Shown: positions 24,601-33,851 of the stretch, in pieces
Numbering within the stretch: position 1 is the first letter of the stretch
Layout of the letters: each line of letters starts with the position of its first letter
DNA from: Calendula officinalis
Lineage: Eukaryota > Streptophyta > Magnoliopsida > Asterales > Asteraceae
Length of the DNA stretch: 64,000 nucleotides
Assembly: GCA_963853835.1 (NCBI GenBank)
Contig: OY970823.1
Span: 10,062,001-10,126,000, forward strand
Direction of reading: 5' to 3'
The notes under the pieces: generated by a model
Seen by the model: only the letters and a program-made list of their open reading frames with translations
What the model was told of the DNA's origin: nothing
Databases searched by the model: none
Translations under genes and position numbers: made by a program

Positions 24601-24960
24601 TTCAGACAGGTTGACCACATATACGTCTTTTTCTCTTCTAGCAATGAGTACAGGCTGCCCTTTATCATTGTAGATGATTCCTGCAACCTTTCTGAATCGA
24701 GCTTCATTGTCATCATCACACATCTGGCTAATACTGAGCAGATTGTGTTTAAGACCCTCTACATAGGCAACTCTTTTAAAAGTTATGTTGCCTGCCTTGA
24801 TCACACCATAACCTCTTGTCTTTCCCACCGAGTCATCTCCAAACTTGACAGAAGGACCCTTCTCTGGAGTATAATTAAGAAGGTATTCCATACTGCCTGT
24901 CATGTGTCTTGAGCAGCCACTATCTAAGTACCACTTTCTGTCACCCTGCACAAGACACAA
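21604..24960 (-). CDS. pol: Element B pol polyprotein (protease-integrase-RT-RNase H)
   Basis: About 1,118 codons, uninterrupted. Order of domains: aspartic protease with D-S-G at residues 13-15; GAG-pre-integrase HHCC zinc motif (about residues 140-185); integrase DDE core (MDLFGPI, LRSDHGTEF, NGVVERKN; about 200-310); a Gln/Asn/Ser-rich linker (about 410-590); reverse transcriptase (WVFRNKMDKDG to YVDDIIFGS; about 640-800); RNase H (GYTDADFAG, STAEAEYVA, DNKSAI; about 960-1,090). It catalyses maturation, cDNA synthesis and integration of the element. No ATG opens this frame near its start: the frame is open back through the gag stop, and a splice-acceptor-like AG at 24946-24947 lies in phase with it. 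Confidence 0.96.
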   Translation of the reverse strand: MCLVQGDRKWYLDSGCSRHMTGSMEYLLNYTPEKGPSVKFGDDSVGKTRGYGVIKAGNITFKRVAYVEGLKHNLLSISQMCDDDNEARFRKVAGIIYNDKGQPVLIARREKDVYVVNLSEIDPTIRVCLLSKVKPELHWLWHKKLSHINFRNINELSMKKLVRGLPTITYSKDKLCSACEMGKQKKSSFKSKVNHSINEPLTMIHMDLFGPISTPSLAKKIYTLVLVDEFSRYTWVIFLKTKSDATTEIIAFIKREELQKGNKVKQLRSDHGTEFKNSVLADFCEEKGIIQNFSAAYTPQQNGVVERKNRTLIEAARTLLCHAGLALSFWAEAINCANFTQNRATIVQRHLKTPYELYNGKIPNVEYFHIFGSKCFVLSTKQNLNKFAPKANEGVFMGYSPHSKAFRVYIISTKMIVESIHVTFDEDQNEHSTSASEDISGIDILCNPEHSIAEQPKFHPHFIPNKFNETDQVQTQYHSNETNTEVPISDNLHTEFPTNDLNHSIYEEGETSNTSQESTSTLQNEDEQQPALSNTDQNSTQYQTDNTPNQQDIVDPISNAPLGNNLREHRDHPHSNIIGPIEEGVQTRRKLEFPTQATANFCFFSSFLSTIEPKKADEALLDEDWVEAMQEELTEFERNKVWNLVPPPSGKTIIGTKWVFRNKMDKDGVVIRNKARLVAQGYRQEEGIDYDETFAPVARIEAIRLYLAYAAFKNFKVYQMDVKSAFLNGKLQEEVYVKQPPGFVDPKFPHYVFKLDKALYGLKQAPRAWYDTLSEYLIENKFTRGKIDKTLFSKRKGSDILLIQIYVDDIIFGSTDKSMCDWFAKIMSTQYQMSMMGELTYFLGLQVEQKPDGTFINQSKYVHDMLKKYNFENLSSMHTPMGTQDKISKDETGKPVCQSTYRGMIGSLLYLTASRPDIMFATCLCARYQADPKESHMKAVKRIFRYLTGTPNLGLWYPKDSNFDLEGYTDADFAGCRLDRKSTSGGCQFLGGRLVGWSSKKQNSVATSTAEAEYVAAGSCCAQLLWMQYQLLDYGFNFHKTPIHYDNKSAIAITENPVYHSKTKHIDIRHHFIRDNVEKGKVEVDYVPTNEQLADVFTKPLPEERFMYLLGQLGMLNP

Positions 24961-24971
24961 AATAAGAGTTA
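24946..24971 (-). promoter_or_regulatory. Element B gag stop followed by splice-acceptor-like tract
   Basis: On the minus strand the gag TAA (24971-24969) is followed by CTCTTATTTTGTGTCTTGTGCAG, ending at 24946. Pol is open in phase 0 from 24945. The gag frame and the pol frame differ by one base here. Confidence 0.55.
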
Positions 24972-27542
24972 GTTCCTTTTAGGAACCCATTTTTGAATGG
25001 GACCTTTGGTGGGATAAACACAATTTGACTTGATCTCTTTATGTGGAGAGGTCGGTATCACTTCAGGGGTAACTTTAGAAGTTTTCTTTGGTGATACTGA
25101 CTTAGTTTCTCTCCTTTTCTTTGGTACTGAGTACCTAGGACTTGAGAGATCAGTCCAGCATTCATCTCCCTTATGACCAGTATGATGACATCTATAACAT
25201 TTCCTAGGTCTATTTCTAAACATATTTTCATATGGTATTTTAGAAAAATGTTTCACTTTTGGTAGGTCAGTATGAACGAGTTTTGCAAATTGTTTACTTA
25301 AAGATTTGACCTGATCACCAAGTGTTTTTAAAACATTAATTTTGTTATTTCTGATAGATGTATTAACATTGTTTTTAACTGGTTTAGGAGATAGATGATC
25401 TGGTTGCTTATTTTTATTTGGCAGAGAAGTCTTTCTAATTTTATTAGTGGTAGACTTCTTGTCTTTGCCAACCAAAGACCTAGTTGAAGTTGTCTTTTGT
25501 TTATCATGTTTTGAAGAAACAACTTTAACAGGTTCTTTAGATGTCTCAGTATTTGATGTTTCTGTTCCTGCAACTTCTGTATTTGAAGAAACATGTGAGA
25601 TAGAAGTTGTTTTATTATCATTATATAATTCAAAAGTTGTTGTATTAAATAATAATTCAAAAGGTGGAACAGCAGAAGTGTCATACTGAACTATTGGTAG
25701 CTCGGTATCAGAAATTTCTGTTATTTGAAATTCAATACTGAGTTCTTGTAGCTCAGTATAGCACTTTGAGCAGATGGAAGGACCAATAGGTTTTTCTAAA
25801 ATTTCATTTTCTTCATCATCTGACTCAGTTTGACATCCAACTTCACATAAAGTTTTAGCTTTTACAAAATTAATAGGGTTCATAGTAGAAAACTCTTCAA
25901 ATAAATCAGCAAAATTGTTCCTGCTTTTAAATTGAGGATCAACACCAAGTGCAGCCCTCACATTTTCTGGAAATTGTTCATTTAAACATTTATTTAATTT
26001 TATTGAAGCATTGCCCCAAGATTTACACTGTTTTTCAAATTTCTCTTTTTCAAGTTTGTGTAAATGAGCTTTATCAGCTAATCTTTGGTTAATGTCTTTT
26101 AAATCAGAAAAATTTAGTTCTAAATCTTTATATTTTGCTAATTTATCCAAGTTTTCATTATTTACCCTTTCAAGTTCTTTAATTGTTAATTTTAAAGCTT
26201 TTTCTTTTTGTACAGAAGTTTTAAGATCAACAAGCATATACTCAAAAATCTTGGTTTTTTCATTCACTGAATAAGTTTGAAAGGAACTTACCTTGTACAA
26301 CTGAGTGGAATCCCAATCAGTATGAACACTCATCCTCTCAGCCTCTTTGATATCCTTTTCAAAGGAACTCTTCAAATCATCTTCAGTGAAAGCCATAAAG
26401 GCTTTATTCTCAATCTCCTCTTCATCATCACTTAACTCTTCATCCATCCAGGCTTCTGAGTAAAGTGCTTGATGAGGTGCTCCATTTCCTTCTGCCCTCT
26501 TTCCCTTGCTCCAATTCTTCAGCTTGACATATTTGTCTCTATATCTTTTTGCTCGGTAAGCAATCTTGTCATTTTGGTCAGTCTCAGAAGACTTAGTATG
26601 ACAATTTGCAGCAATATGTCCAGGCTTTCCACACCTATAGCACAGACCTGATCTAGGGTCAGTATTAGAAGAGCTAACACCAAGCCTCTTCTTCTTCAAC
26701 TGATCCAGCTTCATAGACATGAGAGCCATTTGAGTTTCAAGCTCTTCTGCCTCAGCATCAGCAAGATCAACTTCTGGTTCTTCTGGCTCAGTCACAGTAT
26801 AAGCCTGTTGCACAACTAGAGCCATACCAGTGGAAGACTTGTCAGTTTTCTTCCAGTTGATCAGTCTTGCAGCATTATTCTCCTCATGATTCAGCATTAA
26901 ACCATACAAAGTTTGAAGAGTGTATGACTCAATGTTGTTAGCAGCATTGACAGAGTTTGTCATGTCAAGAAATTGTTGAGGAAGGCTATCCAGAAACTTT
27001 TGAACAAGCTCTCCTTCCTCTTTCACAATGCCTACACTGATTAAATCATGGATAACAGTATTGAACCTGTTATAGAGAGTGGTGATGTCTTCATTTGGAG
27101 TTGAAAAGAAATTTTCATATTTCCTTCTCATGTTGCTTTTTCTTTGCAACTTCACCTTTGCTGTACCTTCATAAGTGACTGATAGGCTATCCCACATAGC
27201 CTTTGCTGTTGGCAATTTCATAATTGCATTAAGTATCTCTTTTGTAACAGCATTACCAATCACTCCTTTAGCTCTGGAGTCTAAAGCATACAACTGACGG
27301 TCAGTATCAGTCCAGTTGTGCTTTAGTTTAGGTACAGATCTTATGCCCTCAGGAGCATCATCAGTAGCAGCAACCGGTTCCACAGTTTGTGGAATGATGG
27401 GACCATCATTTAGCACAGTGAGCATCTCATGATGAATAGATTCAAGATACCACTGAGCTTTGAGCTTCCATTGATGGAAGTCTTTTCCATCAAAGATGGG
27501 TACGCCCTTTCCAGACATAATTGGTGCAACAATTGTAGACAT
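24969..27542 (-). CDS. gag: Element B gag
   Basis: 857 codons from an ATG 99 nt inside the 5' LTR. The N-terminal third is the UBN2-type copia capsid domain (FHQWKLKAQWYL, then YNRFNTVIHDL). A first CCHC knuckle, CYRCGKPGHIAANC, is at about residues 300-314. A long coiled-coil middle follows (about 425-520), then a basic/Ser/Thr region and a second CCHC knuckle, CYRCHHTGHKGDEC (about 780-794), ending in WVPKRN-stop. Capsid plus nucleocapsid of the particle. The long C-terminal extension with a second knuckle separates it from short-gag copia families and fits sireviruses. No break was seen. Confidence 0.95.
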   Translation of the reverse strand: MSTIVAPIMSGKGVPIFDGKDFHQWKLKAQWYLESIHHEMLTVLNDGPIIPQTVEPVAATDDAPEGIRSVPKLKHNWTDTDRQLYALDSRAKGVIGNAVTKEILNAIMKLPTAKAMWDSLSVTYEGTAKVKLQRKSNMRRKYENFFSTPNEDITTLYNRFNTVIHDLISVGIVKEEGELVQKFLDSLPQQFLDMTNSVNAANNIESYTLQTLYGLMLNHEENNAARLINWKKTDKSSTGMALVVQQAYTVTEPEEPEVDLADAEAEELETQMALMSMKLDQLKKKRLGVSSSNTDPRSGLCYRCGKPGHIAANCHTKSSETDQNDKIAYRAKRYRDKYVKLKNWSKGKRAEGNGAPHQALYSEAWMDEELSDDEEEIENKAFMAFTEDDLKSSFEKDIKEAERMSVHTDWDSTQLYKVSSFQTYSVNEKTKIFEYMLVDLKTSVQKEKALKLTIKELERVNNENLDKLAKYKDLELNFSDLKDINQRLADKAHLHKLEKEKFEKQCKSWGNASIKLNKCLNEQFPENVRAALGVDPQFKSRNNFADLFEEFSTMNPINFVKAKTLCEVGCQTESDDEENEILEKPIGPSICSKCYTELQELSIEFQITEISDTELPIVQYDTSAVPPFELLFNTTTFELYNDNKTTSISHVSSNTEVAGTETSNTETSKEPVKVVSSKHDKQKTTSTRSLVGKDKKSTTNKIRKTSLPNKNKQPDHLSPKPVKNNVNTSIRNNKINVLKTLGDQVKSLSKQFAKLVHTDLPKVKHFSKIPYENMFRNRPRKCYRCHHTGHKGDECWTDLSSPRYSVPKKRRETKSVSPKKTSKVTPEVIPTSPHKEIKSNCVYPTKGPIQKWVPKRN

Positions 27543-27626
27543 TTTGGATTTTTGAGTGTTGGAGGGATAGATGTAGGAAATGGCTGCCAGGGTTATAGAT
27601 CGACTAAATAAAAGATTATTTAGCCC

Positions 27627-27640
27627 GCTCTGATACCAGT
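27627..27640 (-). other. Element B primer binding site
   Basis: Minus strand ACTGGTATCAGAGC directly after the LTR, complementary to initiator tRNA-Met. Confidence 0.9.
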
Positions 27641-28136
27641 TGTTAGGTCACAACAACCCTGGTTTGTAATGTTAATTGATAGATTATTATACTTAGAGAA
27701 ATATTAAAGTGATAACACAAGAATATAGTCAATGTATAAATCCACTAAGTGTGGTATGCTGCGGAAAAGCAATACCACTGATCAATTACAAAAGATGTGA
27801 ATGTGTAAAGTAAATTAGTAAGTACTCCTTTGCAAGATGATCTCTATTTATAATGTTATAGAGATCTTACATAATGAGCAAAGGAGTAACCGAAGGACTA
27901 AGCAAGGAAAATGACTAAGATCAAGGGATTTGATCTTAGTCCGTTACTATACTGAGTATCACTCAGTCCTTCTACTCAGTATCACTATCTGATACTGAGT
28001 ACTGATACTGAGTTCTAATACTGATCACTCAGTATCAGACCTAAACTTAGCTATATTATTCTACATATTAATCAAAGCTAGTCTAGGTTGTTTTGTTATC
28101 TTAAGATCCAAAGGGGTAAGGCTTTTTGCCTTAACA
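27641..28136 (-). repeat. Element B 5' LTR
   Basis: 496 bp, apparently differing from the 3' LTR at a single position. TATAAATA lies on the minus strand at 27845-27852, with GATACTGAG-type repeats just upstream of it (27955-28035). Confidence 0.97.
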
Positions 28137-28605
28137 GTTAGAAGCATGGATGAGGATGTGTTTGTGTCTGCAATTCAATCTCCAACAGCAGCAGAACAAA
28201 CATTATCGCATTCCACTGATGCCATGGGTGCTACTGATCCCATAAATACTACTAAGATGGTGGAACAAACTGAAGAAATTCACACTACTGATCTTATGGA
28301 AGAAGATGTACAAGAGGCAACATTAGTAGTAAATACCACAATTGCATATACAATACCATCTCCAGCTACTACTGATACTGACACTACTGATGATATACCA
28401 GTGGTAAACACTCAAGAAGAAACATCAATAGTAAACTCCTCAAACTTACAAATGGTGATTTACAGACCTTTCAACTTGCAGTCTCCAATACCAGTAGTAA
28501 CTACCTTGGTTACTACTAAGTCTGAAGAATTACCAGATCTTATTGAACCAGCAGTAGTCATCCCAAGACCTCCAACACCAGAACTACAACCTCTTATAAT
28601 CCCAC
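28137..28605 (+). pseudogene. Element A env-like third ORF, middle part
   Basis: Continues the 15942-16651 frame once element B is disregarded. It is acidic and Thr-rich, with the LQMVIYRPF motif that matches LQIVVYRPF in the third gene of element B. It is cut off near 28605 by gypsy element C, whose exact left boundary I cannot place. Confidence 0.75.
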
Positions 28606-29510
28606 ATCATACGACTTATCTCCAATTTCTATAAGCACCATTTCGTGCGATAACCAAACAATTAAGTAATAATAACATAACATCAATATCACCTAAGATC
28701 CCCGAGGTTGAATCATGGACCCCTCTCTAAATTTCCTTCCGGTCAGACTTACCCTTTCAATTCATTCGCGAGTTCCTTTCATAACATCTTGTACCGCGCT
28801 CACTTTCCCAAAGTTTCATACTACACATTCTACCGTGTCAGCGCCTCATCCTTCAACAATGGTGATGCCAAGGTCACCATATCATTCTTCCTTCGTGTGC
28901 TACTTGTTCAGTCCATCGAGTCCACCACACCGTGACCTCCGGCTCATAACTTCCGAATTACACAACTGAAGGTCTTATATAACGTCATTCCATTTCTTCC
29001 AACTAGGTCTTGCTACCCTTTTTTTTGTATATACTTCTCACTACGGACTTCACCATTCGATGACTCTTCCTTCATACGGGCATTGGAATCATTCCGCCTA
29101 CCCTCATTCATTCAATTATCCAAAATCTGGTTCATATCCTCATTCATAACACTTCCCAATTTAGTGGAGCTCGTCCACTTTTCACATTCATTCTTTCGCC
29201 ATACCAACGTATCCAACGAACAAGATTCAAACGGTCAACTCAACAGTTGAAAACAACATAATTAGATCAAAACATGGCATTTCTCATAGGGGTCGACCCT
29301 ATCACACTAATGCCCTACGGTCTCAAAAGACTTCACATTGCACAATTCATAACAACTTCTATAGGTCCCCTAGGTTCAACCCTAAATTTAACAATAAGTC
29401 TCAAGGTCAACCTATCGATCTCAAGGAATCTTACATTCCTATAGCTACAGTCTAAGACTAGGATGGTCATCCAACCTAATTCATTTAAACTATAGCTCTG
29501 ATACAAAGTT

Positions 29511-31900
29511 GTAACACCCGTATTTTTATAACATCGTTTAAAACATTTAAAATACATTTTTCCCAATATTTGACACATTGTCCAAAATACAGTTTAACAA
29601 AAACCTTAAACCTTTATCAGAGTTTACAAAAATACGGTGTCACCAAGTATATCAAAACCATAGGCAAACGGGATCTACCTAAGAGCTCCCGAGCTAAACA
29701 TCTCTAGGCCACTTCTAGTGCAACCTTCTATCACTTCAAACTTGTACCTGAGTACATAGCCACAAAACAAATGTAGTACGTGAGACAAAATAGTCTCGTT
29801 AGATACATGGGTTTTAAACCCAAATAATAATAATAATTGCTTCATAAATATATATATATATATAAACATATACATATACTACATCAACATAGGCTAGTCA
29901 CCCTATAGTGACCCTATCGATCATGCTTCCCTAGCAAACATATCTAGTACTTAAACATATAGGTACCAGAAGCACATTAACTTATTAATCGGGGATCCCC
30001 CGCATTAATAAGCTTCAACCAAATCTAGTATATAAACATATACATACTAGAAACATACTGGGGATCCCCCGAACTAACTAGAGGCTCAACATATCTAACT
30101 GTCAGGTCGTCCCCGCACTAGCTAGAGGCTCAAGATACCGGCAATAGGAAGTCGCCCACGCTACCGATACCTGCCTTGCTCGCCGGAAACGTCCAGGTAG
30201 CAAGACTACTAACGTGGATGAGTCGATGGAAATCCACCCAACTGCCCCTCAATCCACACCTCATGACCGGGAGTCACCCGTGTCATCACATCATCTCATT
30301 CTTACCATAACTCATCAGTTATTCTAATCAAAGCCTTCGGCTATCACATCAATCATCAAACAAGTTAGTTATCTAATAATAACTATATATGACTAGTTCA
30401 ACACAGTGTGAACGTACCTGTATGGTCCCATGGACCCGATCATAAGCAACCCACAACTACTTTTACATCTATGAACCCTAGGAGGCCCATACTTGCTTAT
30501 TTCATAAGATACATTTCTTATTTATTGATATCATAATACTTTTATCTTTTATTTGACTATAATACATATTTATTACTAGTCATACCATACCCGTTTTCAT
30601 ACATAATCGTTCTTCACTTTTATTAGTAAAATTTACTAATAAATATTCATTACTATAAAATCATTGCTACTTACTTTAGTTTGTCATATTTACTATTAAA
30701 ATCATCAATTATACTAGACATAGTCTAGTATCACACTATACCTACTTACTCATCTTTTAAGTCACTATCTTTATCAAAACATTTATTAATAAAGACCCAT
30801 AAAATTATCATATATGCTTTCAAAAGCTCTTTGCTATGTACCCAGTTTAAAAGTCTCATGTACTCACCTTAGCGATAGCTAAATCCATATCTTGTTCATC
30901 AACACGAATCCTTGCTTCCCGCCTTTGGAATATCTCCAACCTTTAGGTTCTTGCAACCTATCAACATAATAATCACATTTCTAGTTATCCTTAATATCTA
31001 GATAACACATCAATTCTACTTTCATCTTTAACCACCAAGTTCATCCAACTTGGTGGAAATCCCAAAATCTTAGTTCCAAGGTTTCACCAACGAAACCCAA
31101 ACCCAACCACAACCCAAGGTCGACATCATTAGTCTCCAATATTAGTCTCATAACACTAATTAGTCACCAACACACTTTTCCCCAAATTTTGGTGACATTC
31201 AAAACCCTAGGTTTAACCAATCTTAAGATTCTTACAAATCTTAAGCATACACTTGTTTTCTTTGTTAAAATACCATCTATTAAGTGTATACAACCTTTAT
31301 TCAATCATTAATCACAAACCCAAGAACTAGAGTTTCAAACCCAAGCTTACAAATCCATGGATCTAAAGCTACAACTACAAGGGAGTGAAGATTTACCTTG
31401 ATCTTCGACAATAGAAGCAAAATCACTTGATTCATACCCCAAAATCGGCTCCAAATGACCTTTTCCACTCAAAATATGTATAAGAACTTAGAGAGAAAGT
31501 TAGGGTTTCAAGTTTGGAACTTAATGGCCAAAAACCCGTATTTAAAGTATTCCAGACGAAAATCAGCATTAACTGATCAGCACTAACTGGGTCAGCACTA
31601 ACGGAGTCAGCACTAACTGATCAACACTAACTGGATCAGCACTAACGGAATCAGCACTGACTGATTAGCACTAACTGATCAGCACTAACGGAATCAACAG
31701 TAACTGATCAGCACTAACGGAATCAGCACTAACGGAATCAGCACTAACGGGGAGTGCCCTTTTCGACCTTGTTTCGTCCATAACTTTCTCATACGATGTC
31801 CAAATGACACGAAACCAATTTCTACGTTCTTTAAATGATTTATCCTTATTTATCATATTTTTATAAAATTTATTTATTTATAAAAATTCGGGTCGTTACA
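29511..31900 (-). repeat. Gypsy LTR of element C
   Basis: About 2.39 kb, TGTAACACCCG...GGTCGTTACA on the plus strand. Aligns along most of its length with 60173-62414. Holds a tandem motif array at 31567-31752. Confidence 0.85.
31567..31752. repeat. Tandem TCAGCACTAAC(T/G)GAA array in LTR C
   Basis: About a dozen degenerate units of 14-16 bp (GATCAGCACTAACTG, AATCAGCACTAACGG). On the minus strand the array lies just upstream of a TATA-like TTTAAATACGGG, that is in U3. Confidence 0.85.
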
Positions 31901-32459
31901 GTAAATAATGTGATTGAACTGATTAGAGAAGACAAAACAACTCAAAGATTTAGTACTTGGAAGCCAATGGTTATGTCATTATCAAGAAGTGATATAATCA
32001 AAGTGTTAATCATTGGTAAATCAAGAATGTCGAAGAAGAAAATGGAGAAACTCGTGTGCTGGATATCTAACTGAAATGATTGATGTTGCATTCTATCCAA
32101 ATGACTACCCTGAGAAGTTTGAAAGCAAAGAATTTGTATATGCTTGGAATGTTTTCCCAATAGTTAATATGTACTTCTTTGAAAGAGCTAGTAAAAGATG
32201 TGAACTATTTCTGTTTGAAAAAGAGTATAATCATTCTGAAGAAACAATGTATCAAGCTATTTGTTGTTCCTTCATCAGACCTCATGATGCTGTGATGTTC
32301 TCAGAAAAATACAACTATTTCATAAAGAAGAACAACAAGTATATCATTGAACAAAGAAGATTGATAAATCAGCAAGTAAAAGAAGGGGATGAAAGGAGAG
32401 CTAAACTCTTAGAAGAAAAGAAGAGGAAAGAGAGAGAGGAGAAGGAAAAAGAAACTTGA
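31901..32459 (+). pseudogene. Element A env-like third ORF, C-terminal part
   Basis: Two overlapping frames (31901-32074 and 32013-32459) encode the folded C-terminal domain and a highly charged tail (EEKKRKEREEKEKET), broken by at least one frameshift near 32040. It ends 36 nt before the 3' LTR, as expected for a third ORF of a sirevirus-like element. Confidence 0.7.
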
Positions 32460-32480
32460 TTAATTAAAAGTAAATTAACA

Positions 32481-32495
32481 AGTTTAGGGGGAGAT
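32481..32495 (+). other. Element A polypurine tract
   Basis: TTTAGGGGGAGAT directly before the 3' LTR, matching the tract in element B. Confidence 0.85.
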
Positions 32496-32965
32496 TGTTG
32501 GGATATAAGTGATATTACTGATGTTGCAGTTGGTATTGAAGAAGACTTAGTACTGATGGGGTAGAATTACAAGAAACACTACTGATCTTGGACTTATTAC
32601 TGATGATCAAGTCTACTACTGATGTCGATATATCGAGCTGATCTTGTCCGAGATTCTAGCAGATTTAGTTTAGAATTTAAATCTTTTTGTAATTCAATTG
32701 TAATCTAGTCCTACAATAACTAGGGTATAATGTCAGGCTTCAAGGACTATTATATATAGTTCCTTATTAATTGTAAACATACGTGTATTGATCGATTAAT
32801 ATTAATACATTGAAGCTTTTTGAGATAAACTGTGTTCTTGTTTATTCGTATTCGAATTTCAGTTTACATTGTTCTTAATCAATAACAAGAGTGTTAATCC
32901 GCTGTAACTTCTCTCTGTTAGTAGATCTGTGATTTAATAACTTGTTGAGTTATTCGATCCTTACA
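32496..32965 (+). repeat. Element A 3' LTR
   Basis: 470 bp, TGTTGGGATATAAG...ATCCTTACA. U3 carries five TACTGAT motifs between about 32516 and 32630. Confidence 0.9.
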
Positions 32966-33296
32966 GTCTTAATATTATCCCTTCATTTTGACACATGTAT
33001 TCATCTAATGAGCAGGACTATAAATAAGACCAAATGTCAAGACTAAATATCTTACTCTATTGATAATAAGCCTTAAAAAAGTTTTTCGTGCAATGCGTTT
33101 TAATTTACATAAAACTTTTTATATCTTAAGAAAGATTTAGAAAATAATAAGTTTTTAAAACAAATTTTTTTATTAGAAGGTCATATAGAAAAAGAAAAAT
33201 ATTTTGTAAAAACTTTACATTAAAAATGCTATAAGAAAATAGAATTAATGATGACACATTGACACACATCTTTCATGACAATTTATACAAATACTA
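32966..33296. other. AT-rich spacer
   Basis: Between the 3' LTR of A and the Helitron. No gene or clear repeat is seen. Confidence 0.5.
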
Positions 33297-33745
33297 TTAG
33301 AAATAGCAGGGTACTCGCGCATTGCGGCGGCGGGTACCCTATAACTATACTTTGCGGCGAACAAATGTTGTTCGGTTACACATATTCTACCAAAAATTTA
33401 TAAATGAATGATAATACAAATTAAGGTAAACAAATGCCATAAAAATCCCATGTTTCAGAATCTTGTGCACAACTCCTTCAAGAACTTCTCCCTAAAGACA
33501 TTGAAGGTCAAACAAGTGAAGTTGACTGCCAAAAGGCATCCAAGATCTTTTGCAGCTTCTTTTGCTGAAAAGTCATCCAATAAACACAAAGAATTATAAG
33601 ATAATGTTGCAGTTATTAAAACAAAGAAGTATCACCAATGTGGTAATCCATTTATCCTGTCAGTACTTGACCATTAAGAAATATGCATTTTCAAAAGTTT
33701 AGCAATGGAACAAACAAATCGTTTGGTAAAATTCTTAATACTTAC

Positions 33746-33851
33746 TGTTAGGAGCGCCAAGCTGATTAAGCGCCTTTTCAAACAAATCATGAAGATCTTG
33801 AGTCCATTTTAGTAGTACTTTCCCGGAGCCTTCCGAGCGATTTGTAACCAT
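33746..33851 (-). pseudogene. Captured MYB-CC/GARP transcription factor exon fragment
   Basis: On the minus strand an ATG opens a frame with VLLKWTQDLHDLFEKALNQL, which resembles the first part of the GARP/MYB DNA-binding domain of PHR1-like factors (family form K-x-R-W-T-x-E-L-H-x-x-F-x-x-A-V-x-Q-L-G-G). The fragment ends at a canonical donor (GTAAGTAT, from 33745), where that family has an intron. The rest of the gene is not recognised nearby. It is probably a gene fragment picked up by the Helitron, not a working gene. Confidence 0.6.

Larger units (their letters stand above)
16652..28136 (-). mobile_element. Element B: intact, recent Sirevirus-like Ty1-copia retrotransposon
   Basis: An 11,485-bp minus-strand element with 496-bp LTRs at both ends, a 5-bp target duplication GTTAG, a tRNA-iMet primer binding site and a polypurine tract. 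Its open reading frames follow copia order on the minus strand: gag, then protease-integrase-RT-RNase H, then a large third gene. By eye the LTRs differ at one position (AGGACTAGGC versus AGGACTAAGC), so the insertion is very recent. It lies inside the env-like region of element A, which is therefore older. Coding capacity looks complete, so it could be autonomous. That is inference. Confidence 0.96.
28605..31900 (-). mobile_element. Element C: truncated Ty3-gypsy retrotransposon (5' LTR plus leader)
   Basis: A minus-strand element whose 5' LTR (29511-31900) is followed on the minus strand by a primer-binding-site-like TTTGTATCAGAGC (29496-29510) and about 900 bp of non-coding leader, then stops without gag, pol or a second LTR. 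Inserted in the env-like region of element A, which resumes at 31901. Related to solo LTR G at 60173-62414. Confidence 0.75.
9209..32965 (+). mobile_element. Element A: old Sirevirus-like Ty1-copia retrotransposon, nested host of B and C
   Basis: A plus-strand copia element with R-U5 of a 5' LTR (9209-9419), a primer binding site, degenerate gag, pol and env-like regions, a polypurine tract and a full 3' LTR (32496-32965). It was later split by element B at 16651/28137 and by gypsy element C at about 28605/31901. The reading frame across the B insertion continues cleanly once B and one copy of its 5-bp duplication are disregarded. Several stops and frameshifts make it non-functional. Confidence 0.85.

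Noticed and set aside
24960..24990. Minus-one ribosomal frameshift site at the end of element B gag
   Set aside because: No X XXY YYZ heptamer is in frame before the stop, and the frame relation differs in elements A and E, so splicing fits better.
28146..28634. A separate 162-codon gene
   Set aside because: It is the middle of the element A third ORF: its frame continues from 16651 when element B is disregarded.
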